Assembly (NCBI RefSeq): GCF_002288925.2
Contig: NW_022098050.1
Span: forward strand, 7,697,638 to 7,761,637
Direction: 5' to 3'
From: Delphinapterus leucas
Lineage: Eukaryota > Chordata > Mammalia > Artiodactyla > Monodontidae
Length of the DNA stretch: 64,000 nt
The first letter of the stretch is position 1; each line of letters starts with the position of its first letter. Of the stretch, positions 46,035-58,160 are shown piece by piece. A program made the translations under genes and the position numbers. The notes under the pieces are model-generated. The model did not search any database. It was not told where the DNA came from and saw only the letters and a list, made by a program, of their open reading frames with translations.

Positions 46035-48065
46035 GGAGAATGATTAGTCCTAGACTAAATGCTGCTCCATTCCTCAGAAACAGATCTTAAAAGCAAGACC
46101 CAAAAGGATCAAAGTAACTTAACTTCATCCCACAACAAGATCAAGAATATTTATCAGAATACAAAAATATCTAGCATCCAACAAGGTAAAATTCACAATG
46201 TGTGACAGTCTATTAAAGATTACCAGGCAAGTAAGGAAGCAGGAGAGCAGAAATCATAATGAGGAGAATAATGAATCAATGAAAACAGACCCAGAACTGG
46301 CACAGATATTTGAACTGGCAGAAAATGACATTAATAGCCGCTAATATAACTCAATTTCATATGTTCAAAGAGTTAGAGGAAAGATTGTACATGTTAAGTA
46401 GAAAATTGAAGAAATATTTTTAAAAGACCTAAATCAAAATTATAAAGATAAAAACAATAGTGTGTGATATGAAAAACATACTAGATGGGATGAAAGGCAG
46501 ATTCAATGTTACAGAATAAATGATTAGTGACCTTGAAGCCATAGTATTAAGAACTATCTGTAACACAGATACCAAAACACAGAAAAGAAAAGTTTTAAAA
46601 AATGAACAGATCACCAGAGAGCTGTAGAACAACTTCATACACCTAATGCACATGTAATTGATATACCTAAAAGAGAGGAAAGACAGATGGGAATTAAAAA
46701 AATGTTTGAAGAATAACAGCCCCTAGATTTCAAATTTGGCACAAACTAAAATCCTAGAGATCGAAGAAAATCAATGAACCTGAAGTACAAAAAACATAAA
46801 GAAAACCAAACAAAGGCATGCCACAATCAAACTCTCAAAACCAGGGCTTCCCTGGTGGCGCAGTGGTTGAGAGTTCACCGGCCGATGCAGGGGACACGGG
46901 TTCGTGTCCCGGTCCGGGAAGATCCCACATGCTGCGGGGCAGCTGGGCCCGTGAGCCATGGCCACTGGGCCTGCGCGTCCGGAGCCTGTGCTCCGCAACG
47001 GGAGAGGCCACAACAGTGAGAGGCCCACGTACCGCAAAAATAAAAACAAAAACAAATTCTCAAAACCAGTCCTAAAGAGAAAATCTTAAAAGCAGTCGGA
47101 GAAAAAAGATATGTTGGATGACAGCAGGTTTCTTATCAGAAATAATGCAAAAGGACAGCAGATCAACATCTTTAAAGTAGTAAAAGAAGTAAACTGTCAA
47201 CTTAGAGTTCTCTAGTCAGCAAAAATAGCATTCAAAAATGAAGGTAAAATAAAGACATTTCAGACATAAAAATGCTGAAACAATTAATCACCAGAAGACT
47301 CATATTACAAGAAATGTTAGAAAGTTGATCAGGCGAAAAGAAAATCATACAAATGAAAATCTAGAGCTACTAAATGAATGAAGCACACCAGAATGGTAAC
47401 TACTTGTGTAGAAATATATGATACTTTTGTTATTTAAATATCTTTAAAAGATAAATGATTGCTTAAACAAAGGTAAAAATAATGTAGCATGGGGTTTATA
47501 ACACATGTAAAAGTAAAATGTATGATAACAAAAGAACAAAGCCAGGAAGGAGAGAGTTGAAAAATATACTGTTTAGGGTTCTTATACTTCACGTGAAGTG
47601 ATGTACTATCAAGTGATGGTAGACTGTGACCAATTTAAAATGTATACTATACACCCTAAAGTAATCACAAAAAGAGCAAGGAAAAGAGTTATACCCAATA
47701 AGCCAACAGAAGGATTGAAATGGAATTATAAAAAATAATAAACCTAAAAGAAAGCAGAAAAAGAGGAACAAAGAACATATGAGACAAACAGAAAACAAAT
47801 AGCATAATGGTAAATGTAATCTGAACACAATAACCACATTAAGGGTAAACAGTCTAAACACCCCATTAAAAGGCAGGGGTTGTCAGATTGGATAAAAAGC
47901 AAGATCCCACTGTATGCTGCCTACAAAAAACACACAATTATAAAGGCACAAACAAGATAAAAGTAAAATGATGAGAAAAGATACACCATGCTAACACTAC
48001 CCAAAAGAAAGCTGGAGTGGCTATATTAATTACCTAATAATAATATTAATAATTACCTCTATTAA
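46035..48065 (+). pseudogene. Old L1M, ORF1 end to ORF2 start, split by a SINE
   Basis: The A-rich sense strand follows the old L1M layout: an ORF1 end region (AAAAGCAGTCGGAGAAAAAAG, GGACAGCAGATCAACATCTT, TTACAAGAAATGTTAGAAAG) and, from 47830, the ORF2 endonuclease start (GGTAAACAGTCTAAACACCC, GCAAGATCCCACTGTATGCT, AAGAAAGCTGGAGTGGCTAT). The presence of the ORF2 start argues against HAL1. Many stops and indels; dead. A CHR-2 SINE interrupts it at 46845. The 5' limit is uncertain. Confidence 0.75.
46845..47053 (+). mobile_element. CHR-2-type SINE inside old L1
   Basis: GGCTTCCCTGGTGGCGCAGT, B box GGTTCGTGTCCC, CHR-2 body, CAAAAATAAAAA tail. TSD AAACTCTCAAAACCAG at 46829-46844 and AAATTCTCAAAACCAG at 47054-47069 differ at one base. 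Confidence 0.96.
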
Positions 48066-48127
48066 TAATTACCTGAGGGCATATATTCACACAAAGACTT
48101 GTACACAAATGTGCAGAAAAACTTAAT

Positions 48128-48462
48128 TTGTACTCAGCCATAAAAAGGAATGAAACGGGGTCATTTGTAGAGATGTGGATGGACCCAGAGACTGTCATAC
48201 AGAGTGAAGTAAGTCAGAAAGAGAAAAACAAATACAGTATATTAATACATATATGTGGAATCTAAAAAAATGTTACAGATGAAGTGGTTTGCAAGGCAGA
48301 AATAGAGACACAGACATAGAGAACAAACATATGAACACCAAGGTGGGAAAGTGGGGGGAGGGGTGGTGGGATGAATTGGGAGATTGGGATTGACATATAC
48401 ACACTAATATGTATAAAATAACTAACTAATAAGAACCTGATGTATAAAAAAAATAAAATTCA
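48128..48462 (+). mobile_element. L1 3' end (ORF2 tail and 3' UTR)
   Basis: ACTCAGCCATAAAAAGGAAT, GACTGTCATACAGAGTGAAG, GAATTGGGAGATTGGGATTG and a final AATAAAATTCAA make a 3' UTR of an intermediate-age L1. It may be a separate insertion or the tail of the old L1 upstream after a large deletion. Confidence 0.85.
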
Positions 48463-48547
48463 AAAGAAGAACAAAAAGAATCACCAATGTCTAGAACAAT
48501 AACTGGAAAAAAATAGATGTTAAAAATATTTGTTGGAGGCTTCCGGG

Positions 48548-48558
48548 AAGATGGCGGA
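48548..48558 (+). promoter_or_regulatory. YY1-type site at +14 of the L1 5' UTR
   Basis: AAGATGGCGGA starts at position 14 of the element. In human L1, a YY1 site at a similar place sets the transcription start at base 1. Its conservation here supports 48535 as the true 5' end. Confidence 0.7.
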
Positions 48559-50630
48559 AGAGTAGGACGCGGAGATCACCTTCCTCCCCACAGATACAAC
48601 AGAAATACATCTACACGTGGGGCAACTCCTACAGAACACCTACTGAATGCTGGGAGAAGACCTCAGACCTCCCAAAAGGCAAGAAACCCCCCACGTACCT
48701 GGGTAGGGCAAAAGAAAAAAGAAACAACAGAGACAAAAGAATAGGGACGGGACCCGCACCAGTGGGAGGGAGCTGTGAAGGAGGAAAGGATTCCACACAC
48801 TAGGAAGCCCCTTCACGGGCGGAGACTGCCGGTGGCGGAGGGGGAAAGCTTCGGAGCCGCGAAGGAGAGCACAGCAACAGGGGTGCGGAGAGCAAAGCGG
48901 AGAGATTCCTGCACAGAGGATCAGGGCCGACGGGCACTCACCAGTCCGAAAGGCTTGTCTGCTCACACGCCGGGGCGGGCGGGGCTGGGAGCTGAGGCTC
49001 GGGCTTCGGTTGGAGCGCAGGGAGAGGACTGTGGTTGGCGGCGTGAACACAGCCTGCAGGGGGTTAGTGCGCCACGGCTAGCCGGGAGGGAGTCCGGGGA
49101 AAAGTCTGGACCTGCGAAAGAGGCCAGAGGCTTTTTCTTCCCTCTTTGTTTCCTGGTGCGCGAGAAGAGGGGATTAAGAGCGCTGCTTAAAGGAGCTCCA
49201 GAGACGGGCACGAGCCGTGGCTAAAAGCGCGGACCCCAGAGACGGGCATGACACGCTAAGGCTGCTGCTGCCGCCAACAAGAAGCCTGTGTGCCAGCACA
49301 GGTCACTATCCACACCCCTGGGGAGCCTGTGCAGCCCACCACTGCCAAGGTCCCGGGATCCAGGGACAACTCCCCCGGGAGAACGCACGGCGCGCCTCAC
49401 GCTGGTGCAACGTCACGACGGCCTCTGCCGCCGCAGGCCCGCCCCGCACGCCGGGCCCCTCCCTCCCCCTTGCCTGAGTGAGCCAGAGCCCCTGAATCAG
49501 CGGCTCCTTTAACGCCGTCCTGTCTGAGCGAAAAACAGACGCTCTCCGGCGACCTACATGCAGAGGCGGGGCCAAATTCAAAGCTGAGCCCCTGGGAGCT
49601 GTGAGAACAAAGAAGAGAAAGGGAAATCTCTCCCAGCAGCCTCAGAAGCAGCGGATTAAACCTCCATAATCAACTTGACGCACCCTGCATCTGTGGAATA
49701 CTTGAATACACAACGAATCATCCCAAATTGAGGAGGTGGACTATGAGAGCAAGATTTCTGATTTTTTCCCCTTTTCCTCTTTTTGTGAGTGTGTATGTGT
49801 ATGCTTCTGGGTGAGATTTTGTCTGTATAGCTTTGCTTCCACCATTTGTCCTAAGGTTCTACCTGTCCGTTTTTTTAAAAAATTTTTATTCTTAATAATT
49901 ATTTTTTAATTTAATAACTTTTATATTTTACTTTATTTCATTTAAATTTTTCTTCTTTCTTTTTTCCTTCCTTCCCTCCTTCCTTCCTTCCTTCCTTCCT
50001 CCCACCATTCCTCCCTCCCTCCCTCCTTTCTTTCTTTCGTTCCTTTCCTTCTTTTCTTCTTCCTTCCTTCCTTTCTTTCTTTCTTCCTACCTCTACTAAT
50101 TCTTTCTCTCTGCTTTTTCTCCCTTTTATTCTGAGCCCTGTGGATGAAAGGCTCTTGGTGCTCCAGCCAGGAGTCAGTCCTGTACCTCAGAGGTGGGAGA
50201 GCCAACTTCAGGACACTGGTCCACAAGAGACCTCCCAGCTCCACATAATATCAAACGGTGAAAATCTCCCAGAGATCTCCATCTCAATGCCAGCACCCAG
50301 CTTCACTCAACGACCAGCAAGCTACAGTGCTGGACACCCTATGCCAAACAACTAGCAAAACGGGAACACAACCCGACCCATTAGCAGAGAGGCTGCCTAA
50401 AATCATAAGTCCACAGACACCCCAAAACACACCACCAGACGTGGACCTGCCCACCAGAGAGACAAGATTCAGCCTCATCCACCAGAACACAGGCACTAGT
50501 CCCCTCCACCAGGAAGCCTACACAACCCACTGAACCAACCTTAGCCACTGGGGACAGACACCAAAAGGAACGGGAACTATGAACCAGCAGCCTGCAAAAA
50601 GGAGACCCCAAACACAGTAAGATAAGCAAA
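48559..50630 (+). promoter_or_regulatory. L1 5' UTR / internal promoter region
   Basis: GC- and CpG-rich from about 48750 to 49560, falling to T- and pyrimidine-rich sequence at 49740-50110. It contains frames of 60-149 codons on both strands (for example 48775-49224), which come from high GC content rather than coding function. An L1 5' UTR normally directs transcription from inside the element. Confidence 0.8.
49944..50096. repeat. Long pyrimidine tract, (TTCC)n/(TTTC)n
   Basis: About 150 nearly pure pyrimidines on the plus strand with repeated CCTT units, within the L1 5' UTR. Confidence 0.95.
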
Positions 50631-51521
50631 ATGAGAAGACAGAAAAACACACCGCAGATGAAGGAGCAAGATAAAAACCCAACAAACCTAACAAATGAGG
50701 AGGAAATAGGCAGTCTACCTGAAAAAGAATACAGAATGATAGTAATGATGATCCAAAATCTTGGAAATAGAATAGACAAAATGCAAGAAGCACTTAACAA
50801 GGACCTAGAAGAACTAAACAGCAAACAAACAGTGATGAACAACACAAAAAATGAAATTAAAAATTCTCTAGAAGGGATCAATAGCAGAATAACTGAGGCA
50901 GAAGAAGGGATAAGTGACCTAGAAGATAAAATAGTGGAAATAACTACTGCAGAGCAGAATAAAGAAAAAAGAATGAAAAGAACTGAGGACACACTCAGAG
51001 ACCTCTGGGACAACATTAAATGCACCAACATTCGAATTATAGGGGTTCCAGAAGAAGAAGAGAAAAAGAAAAGGACTGAGAAAATATTTGAAGAGATTAT
51101 AGTTGAAAACTTCCCTAATATGGGAAAGGAAATAGTTAATCAAGCCCAGGAAGCACAGAGAGTCCCATACAGGATAAATCCAAGGAGAAATATGCCAAGA
51201 CACATATTAATCAAACTGTCAAAAATTAAATACAAAGAAAGCATATTAAAAGCAGCAATGGAAAAACAACAAATAACACACAAGGGAATCCCCATAAGGT
51301 TAACAGCTGATCTTTAAGCAGAAACTCTGCAAGCCAGAATGGAGTGGCAGGACATATTTAAAGTGATGAAGGAGAAAAACCTGCAACCAAGATTACTCTA
51401 CCCAGCAAGGATCCCATTCAGATTTGATGGAGAAATTAAAACCTTTACAGACAAGCAAAAGCTGAGAGAGTCCAGCACCACCAAACCAGCTCTACAACAA
51501 CTGCTTAAGGAACTTCTCTAG
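50631..51521 (+). pseudogene. L1 ORF1 (RNA-binding chaperone), nonsense-mutated
   Basis: ORF1 proteins are trimeric coiled-coil RNA-binding chaperones of the L1 particle. The frame opens at ATG 50631. An N-terminal coiled-coil-like part with heptad spacing spans about residues 28-115, the RNA-recognition domain starts near NIRIIGVPEEEEKKK at about residue 131, and a C-terminal region follows. A TAA at 51315-51317 stops it after 228 residues. The same frame is open again to 51521 with the expected C-terminus (AETLQARMEWQDIFK onward), so the full protein would be about 296 residues. Dead by one nonsense change. Confidence 0.9.
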
Positions 51522-51578
51522 GCAAGAAACACAAGAGAAGGAAAAGACCTATAATAACGAACCCAAAACAATTTAGAA

Positions 51579-54500
51579 AATGGGAATAGGAACATACATA
51601 TCAATAATTACCTTAAATGTAAATGGACTAAATGCTCCCACCAAAAGACAGATTTGCTGAATGGATACAAAAACAAGACCCATATATATGCTGTCTACAA
51701 GAGACCCACTTCAGACCTAGAGACACATACAGACTGAAAGTAAGGGGATGGAAAAAGATATTCCATGCAAATGGAAACCAAAAGAAAGCTGGAGTAGCAA
51801 TTCTCATATCAGACAAAATACACTTTAAAATAAACACAATTAGAAGAGACAAAGAAGGACAGTACATAATGATCAAGGGATCGATCCAAGAAGAAGATAT
51901 AACAATTGTAAATATTTATGCACCCAACATACGAGCACCTCAATACATAAGGCAAATACGAACAGCCATAAAAGGGGAAATCCACAGTAACACATTCATA
52001 CTAGGGGACTTTAACACCCCACTTTCACCCATGGACAGATCATCCAAAATGAAAATAAATAAGGAAACACAAGCTTTAAGTGATACATTAAACAAGATGG
52101 ACTTAATTGATATTTACAGGACAGTCCATTCAAAAACAACAGAATACACAGTTTTCTCAAGTGCTCACAGAACATTCTCCAGGATAGATCATATCTTGGG
52201 TCACAAATCAAGCCTTGGTAAATTTAAGAAAATTGAAATTGTATCAAGTATCTTTTCCGACCACAATGCTATGAGACTAGATATCAATTACAGGAAAAGA
52301 TCTGTAAAAACTACAAACACATGGAGGCTAAACAATACACTACTTAATAACGAAGTGATCACTGAAGAAATCAAAGAGGAAATAAAAAAATACCTAGAAA
52401 CAAATGACAATGGAGACACGACGACCCAAAACCTATGGGATACAGCAAAAGCAGTTCTAAGAGGGAAGTTTATAGCAATAGAAGCCCACCTTTAGAAACA
52501 GGAAACATTAGAATAAATAACCTAACCTTGCACCTAAAGCAATTAGAGAAACTAGAACAAGAAAACCCCGAAGTTAGCAGAAGGAAAGAAATCTTAAAAA
52601 TCAGATCAGAAATAAATGGAAAAGAAATGAAGGACACAATAGCAAAGATCAATAAAACTGAAAGCTGGTTCTTTGAGAAGATAAACAAAGTAGATAAACC
52701 ATTAGCCAGACTCATCAAGAAAAAAAGGGAGAAGACTCAAATCAATAGAATTAGAAATGAAAAAGGAGAAGTAACAACGGACACTGCAGAAATACAAAAG
52801 ATCGTGAGAGATTACTACAAGCAACTCTATGCCAATAAAATGGACAACCTGGAAGAAATGGACAAATTCGTAGAAATGCACAACCTGCCAAGACTGAATC
52901 AGGAAGAAATAGAAATATGAACAGACCAATCACAAGCGCTGAAATTGAAACTGTGATTAAAAATATTCCAACAAACAAAAGCCCAGGACCAGATGGATTC
53001 ACAGGCGAATTCTATCAAGCAATTAGAGAAGAGCTAACACCTATCCTTCTCAAACTCTTCCAAAATACAGCAGAGGGAGGAACACTCCCAAATTCATTCT
53101 ACGAGGCCACCATCACCTTGATACCAAAACCAGACAAGGATGTCACAAAGAAAGAAAACTACAGGCCAATATCACTGATGAACATAGATGCAAAAATCCT
53201 CAACAAAATACTAGCAAACAGAATCCAACAGCACATTAAAAGGATCATACACTATGATCAAGTGGGGTTTATTCCAGGAATGCAAGTATTCTTCAATATA
53301 TGCAAATCAATCGATGTGATAAACCATATTAACAAATTGAAGGAGAAACACCATACGATCATCTCAATAGATGCAGAGAAAGCTTTCGACAAAATCCAAC
53401 ACCCATTTATGATAAAAACCCTGCAGAAAGCACGATAGAGGGAACTTTCCTTAACATAATAAAGGCCATATATGACAAACCCACAGCCAACATCGTCCTC
53501 AATGGTGAAAAACTGAAAGCATTTCCACTAAGATCAGGAACAAGCCAAGGTTGCCCACTCTCACCACTCTTATTCAACATAGTTTTGGAAGTTTTAGCCA
53601 CAGAAATCAGAGAAGAAAAGGAAATAAAAGGAATCCAAATCGGAAAAGAAGAAATAAAGCTGTCACTGTTTGCAGATGACATGATACTATACATAGAGAA
53701 TCCTAAAGATGCTACCAGAAAACTATTAGAGCTAATCAACGAATTTGGTAAAGTTGCAGGATACAAATATAATGCACAGAAATCTCTGGCATTCCTATAC
53801 ACTAATGATGAAAAATCTGAAAGTGAAATGAAGAAAACACTCCCATTTACCATTGCAACAAAAAGAATAAAATATCTAGGAATAAACCTACCTAAGGAAA
53901 CAAAAGACCTGTATGCAGAAAATTATAAGACACTGATGAAAGAAATGAAAGATGATACAAATAGATGGAGAGATATACCATGTTCTTGGATTGGAAGATT
54001 CAACATTGTGAAAATGACTCTACTACCCAAAGCAATCTACAGATTCAATGCAATCCCTATCAAACTACCACTGGCATTTTTCACAGAACTACAACAAAAA
54101 ATTTCACAATTTGTGTGGAAACACAAAAGACCCCGAATAGCCAAAGCAATCTTGAGAACGAAAAACGGAGCTGGAGGAATCAGGCTCCCTGACTTCAGAC
54201 TATACTACAAAGCTACAATAATTAAGACAATATGGTACTGGCACAAGAAAAGAAAGATAGATCAATGGAACAGGATAGAAAGAAAGCCCAGAGATAAACC
54301 CACGCACATATGGTCACCTTATCTTTGATAAAGGCGGCAGGAATGTACAGTGGAGAAAGGACAGCCTCTTCAGTAAGTGGTGCTGGGAAAACTGGACAGC
54401 TACATGTAAAAGTATGAGATTAGATCACTCCCTAACACCATACACAAAAATAAGCTGAAAATGGATTAAAGACCTAAATGTAAGGCCAGAAACTATCAAA

Positions 54501-55397
54501 CTCCTAGAGGAAAACATAGGCAGAACACTCTATGACATAAATCACAGCAAGATCCTTTTTGACCCACCTCCTAGTGAAACGGAAATAAAAACAAAAATAA
54601 ACAAATGGGACCTAATGAAACTTCAAAGCTTTTGCACAGCAACGGAAACCATAAACAAGACCAAAAGACAACCCTCACAATGGGAGAAAATATTTGCAAA
54701 TGAAGCAACTGACAAAGGATTAATTTCCAAAATTTACAAGCAGCTCATGCAGCTCAATAACAAAAAAACAAACAACCCAATCCAAAAATGGGCAGAAGAC
54801 CTAAATAGACATTTCTCCAAAGAAGATATACAGACTGCCAACAAACACATGAAAGAATGCTCAACATCACTAATCATTAGAGAAATGCAAATCAAAACTA
54901 CAATGAGATATCATCTCACACCAGTCAGAATGGCCATCATCAAAAAACCCAGAAACAATAAATGCTGGAGAGGGTGTGGAGAAAAGGGCACACTCTTGCA
55001 CTGCTGGTGGGAATGTGAACTGGTACAGCCACTATGGAGAACAGTATGGAGGTTCCTTAAAAAACTACAAGTAGAACTACCATATGACCCAGCAATCCCA
55101 CTACTGGGCATATTCCCTGAGAAAACCATTATTCAAAAGGAGTCATGTACCAAAATGTTCATTGCAGCTCTATTTACAAAAGCCCGGAGATGGAAACAAC
55201 CTACATGCCCATCATCGGATGAATGGATAAAGAAGATGTGGCAAATATATACAGTGGAATATTACTCAGCCATAAAAAGAAACAAAATTGAGCTATTTGT
55301 ATTGTGGTGGATAGACTTAGAGTCTGTCATACAGAGTGAAGTAATTCAGAAAGAGAAAGACAAATACCGTATGCTAACACATATATATGGAATTTAA
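51579..55397 (+). pseudogene. L1 ORF2 (endonuclease and reverse transcriptase), multiply broken
   Basis: ORF2 protein nicks target DNA and reverse-transcribes RNA there. It starts at ATG 51579. An apparent 2-base loss near 51645 shifts frame. The endonuclease part (51632-52495) still shows QETH, ILGDFN and SDHNAM, all usual in APE-type L1 endonucleases. A TAG ends it at 52493. The RT fingers and palm are split over 52435-52920, 52917-53438 and 53585-54328, with shifts near 52915 and 53430. FADD is at 53669-53680. A shift near 54320 and a TGA near 54455 precede the last frame, 54615-55397, which keeps the C-x3-C-x7-H-x4-C knuckle. At least five lesions: inactive. Confidence 0.92.
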
Positions 55398-55769
55398 GAG
55401 AAAAAATATCATGAAGAATCTAGGGGTAAGACAGGAATAAAGACACAGGCCTACTAGAGAATGGACTTGAGGATATGGGGAGGGGGAAGGGTGAGCTGTG
55501 ACAAAGCGAGAGAGAGGCATGGACATATATACACTACCAAACGTAAGGTAGATAGCTAGTGGGAAGCACCCGCATAGCACAGGGAGATCAGCTCGGTGCT
55601 TTGTGACTGCCTGGAGTGGTGGGATAGGGAGGGTGGGAGGGAGGGAGATGCAAGAGGGAAGAGATATGGGAACATACGTATATGTATAACTGATTCACTT
55701 TGTTATAAAGCAGAAACTAACACACCATTGTAAAGCAATTATACCCCAATAAAGATGTTAAAAAAAAAA
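55398..55769 (+). terminator. L1 3' UTR with poly(A) signal and tail
   Basis: A G-rich stretch (GGGGAGGGGGAAGG near 55476 and further G runs near 55615-55650) is followed by CCCAATAAAGATG, which holds AATAAA at about 55747-55752, and a 10-A tail at 55760. The same 3' UTR ends the copies at 1-248, 28390-28769 and 43680-44050. Confidence 0.9.
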
Positions 55770-57265
55770 CAGAAACATTTTTTTTAATCACACAGTCTCT
55801 GTGGGACAGAAATCCTGGCATGGTCTAGCTGGGTGCCTCTACCTCAAAATCTCCCAGAAGGCTCTAATCAAGTTGTGGATGAGTTTAACTCACTGTGGTA
55901 GGTAGCTTCTCATGGTAAGAATATTATTCTTACTTTTTCTGTCATTCATTTTTACTACTTTGTCTCTTATCCATTTTACTCCTTTCTTTATCTCCTTTCC
56001 ATTGTCTTTGTTGTTTTCTTGTCTTTCTTCAATACCCCTTATTAAATTTCCCTTGAATCTCTATTCTCCCTTAGGTATCTTATAATTGATTCTTTATGTC
56101 TAAGTTTGTCTTTAATGCTTTCCTGAATTAAGTCAACTCTCTTTTCATATCTCCCTGGTTTTTGACTAGTTCCTTTCTTAGATCTTAAATTTCTTACAAG
56201 GTGGTTTTTCATATACTCAAATATGTGTTTGATTATATTTAATTCTTACAGTTTTCTTCTGCTTTGCGGTTGTTCTTCCTATGGGAACTTTTCCTCATAT
56301 GTGTGAAATTCTCCTCATATGTGTGAAATTTCCTCATATGTGTGAAATTTTGTTTTCTGAGTTTTTAGAATACCTCTATGTGGATTTGCTGATTTTCTTT
56401 TTGTTCATTTCTCTGTGGCATTGGAATGTTTCGCAAGATTCCTAGTTTAGTGGTATCCTTTCTCTCAACATAACAGTCTAGGCACTTTAAGCAGATTTGT
56501 TTATTAATTTGTTTAGGTGGGGGCTGGAAAGGCTGTGTGTCCTCTAGTTTTATGATTCTATTCTGTCCTATAGTACCCTACATTCCCTCCCCCCTCCCCC
56601 AGAATCTTTTCCTTTTTCCCACATAATTGCCAAGTGAAGTTTCTCTCTTATTTTTTTTCTCTACCAGAAGCTATGTGTTTTAAAGACTGCCCCCTTAAAA
56701 TATAAGTACTTTTACATCCCATCACTGTAATCCACTTTCTGATCTTTCAGATGCTTTTTTAGAATATTCAGACTTAAAATGGAGTTAATCTTTCTGAGGC
56801 TGATTTTGGATCAGTTTTATGCCCCTTCCCTAGCTTCCCTCTTCTGTCTTCCCTAGTTTTTCTCCTTTTGCCTTACTGGCTGGAGGGTGGGGAGTTACGA
56901 TGGCAGCATGGGAGATTGGAATGAAATTTGGTGATTTGTTATTTCTTTACTTATACTCACTTTAAGGCTTTGGCATTTTATGTCTTCAGGTAATGCCGAG
57001 GGCTTGGTTTTTGTGTAAGTTTACATTTCCCATCTTGTTATTTGGTATTGTTTTGGGAAGATATAGTGGGAGACTGGCAGCTTGTTGGCCACCATTGCCT
57101 TCAGCTACCCAGAAGTTCTCTTAATTTTTTTTAATGCTTCTAATTACTTTTTCAAAATTTTTATTCTTTGTTAAATTGGAAGCTTCAAGAGAGCAGGGAC
57201 CATGTCTATCTTGTTCTATTCTATCCCCTCTGCCTAGTACATGTACAATTACTATAGACTCAAAA
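55770..57265. other. Unassigned T-rich DNA with a small minisatellite
   Basis: From about 55920 the plus strand is T-rich in a way that suggests an old inverted LINE, but no block is clear enough to call. The minisatellite is listed separately. The 60-codon plus frame at 57134-57316 lacks motifs. Confidence 0.35.
56289..56350. repeat. Three-copy minisatellite, unit about 20-21 bp
   Basis: TCCTCATATGTGTGAAATT repeats three times in tandem with 1-2 base changes between units. Confidence 0.93.
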
Positions 57266-57274
57266 GAGCACTGG

Positions 57275-57432
57275 ACCTTAGTTCAAAGTAATGAATACTA
57301 TATTCAGAAGATTTGAGTTTAGATACTTAGCCCATTTAGGCCTTAGATTCTTTATCTATAACCAAGGATCTCACAGGGTAGTTGTGGAAAAGGATCAAGT
57401 ATGAAAGTGCCTGACAATAGTTATTGTCTGGT
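57275..57432 (+). mobile_element. MIR SINE
   Basis: GAGCACTGGACCTTAGTTCA, TTAGATTCTTTATCTATAAC, TCACAGGGTAGTTGTGGAAA and GAAAGTGCCTGACAATAGTT follow sense MIR, diverged. Confidence 0.65.
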
Positions 57433-57450
57433 CCATGCTTAGCTAACACC

Positions 57451-57451
<1 letters not shown>

Positions 57452-57484
<33 letters not shown>
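57452..57484. repeat. (AC)n microsatellite
   Basis: A pure AC run next to the MIR. Confidence 0.96.
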
Positions 57485-57488
<4 letters not shown>

Positions 57489-57839
57489 TTAATAACCTAT
57501 ACAACTTTTTTTTCTTATTTCATGCAATCCTAAGCATTTGGTAATTACGCTAAGCCTTTTTATGTATAAATTTTTCTAACTAGTCTATCATCATTCTTTT
57601 CTTACAAAGAGAAGTTTCTCATATCCTATTTCTTAAGATCTAGCTTTAAAAACCTCCTCTTGCATCTTCTTACCTTTATAAAAAATATAGAACACAAATT
57701 AAAAGTTTAGTGCATATTTTATTTTTTATATAGGCAGGCAGCCTATGTTCATAGTTTATGTTAACATCAAAAAAGCTAGTATACTAAAATCCAACTTTTA
57801 TCTTGAAATTTAGAAATCATAATAGTCCTATTAGTAATA

Positions 57840-58060
57840 GTAATATAATAATAGCTAACACATACTGAGAGCTTACTATATGTCTGCCACAATTTTAAAA
57901 CCTTGAAAGTTATCAACTCATTTAATCTTCACAATAACACTATGAGATAGGTACCATTATTATCCTCATGACATAAATAAGCAAAGTACGGTAAGTAACT
58001 TGCTGGAGGTCACACAGCTAGTAAATGGTGTAGCCACTATTTGAACACAATGAAAAAGAT
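57840..58060 (-). mobile_element. MIR SINE (inverted)
   Basis: ATAATAGCTAACACATACTG, TCATTTAATCTTCACAATAA, TACCATTATTATCCTCATGA and AGGTCACACAGCTAGTAAAT are antisense MIR, well preserved. Confidence 0.88.
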
Positions 58061-58160
58061 GTCATGAGTTAATTAGGCAAATGGTAAAATACTACTTATT
58101 CAGGTGGACTCTTCTTTAAACCTATTCAAGCTAAAAATTTCTAAGAAAAAGTAAGTCTCC

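Larger units (their letters stand above)
48535..55769 (+). mobile_element. Full-length L1 LINE (7.2 kb), not coding-competent
   Basis: The element has a GC-rich 5' UTR (48535-50630), ORF1, ORF2, a 3' UTR and a poly(A) run at 55760-55769, all in the sense orientation. The 5' end (GGAGGCTTCCGGGAAGATGG) has not been truncated, which is rare, since most L1 copies here are 5'-truncated. Both ORFs carry nonsense and frameshift mutations. A TSD is not clear: AAATATTTGTT before it and AAACATTTTTT after it match at 9 of 11 positions and may be the decayed pair. It is the source-type sequence for most young L1 pieces in the window. Confidence 0.93.

Noticed and set aside
46035..48065. HAL1 (half-L1)
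   Set aside because: The 3' part from 47830 matches the ORF2 endonuclease start, which HAL1 lacks.
48775..49581. GC-rich overlapping frames (149, 86, 91 and 82 codons) that look like a first exon or CpG-island gene
   Set aside because: They lie within the 5' UTR of a full-length L1. GC richness explains the open frames on both strands.
49944..50096. A CRISPR-like or tandem-gene repeat
   Set aside because: It is a simple pyrimidine tract. No spaced repeats occur anywhere in the window, and the genome is mammalian.
50631..55397. An active L1
   Set aside because: ORF1 has an in-frame stop and ORF2 has several frameshifts and stops.
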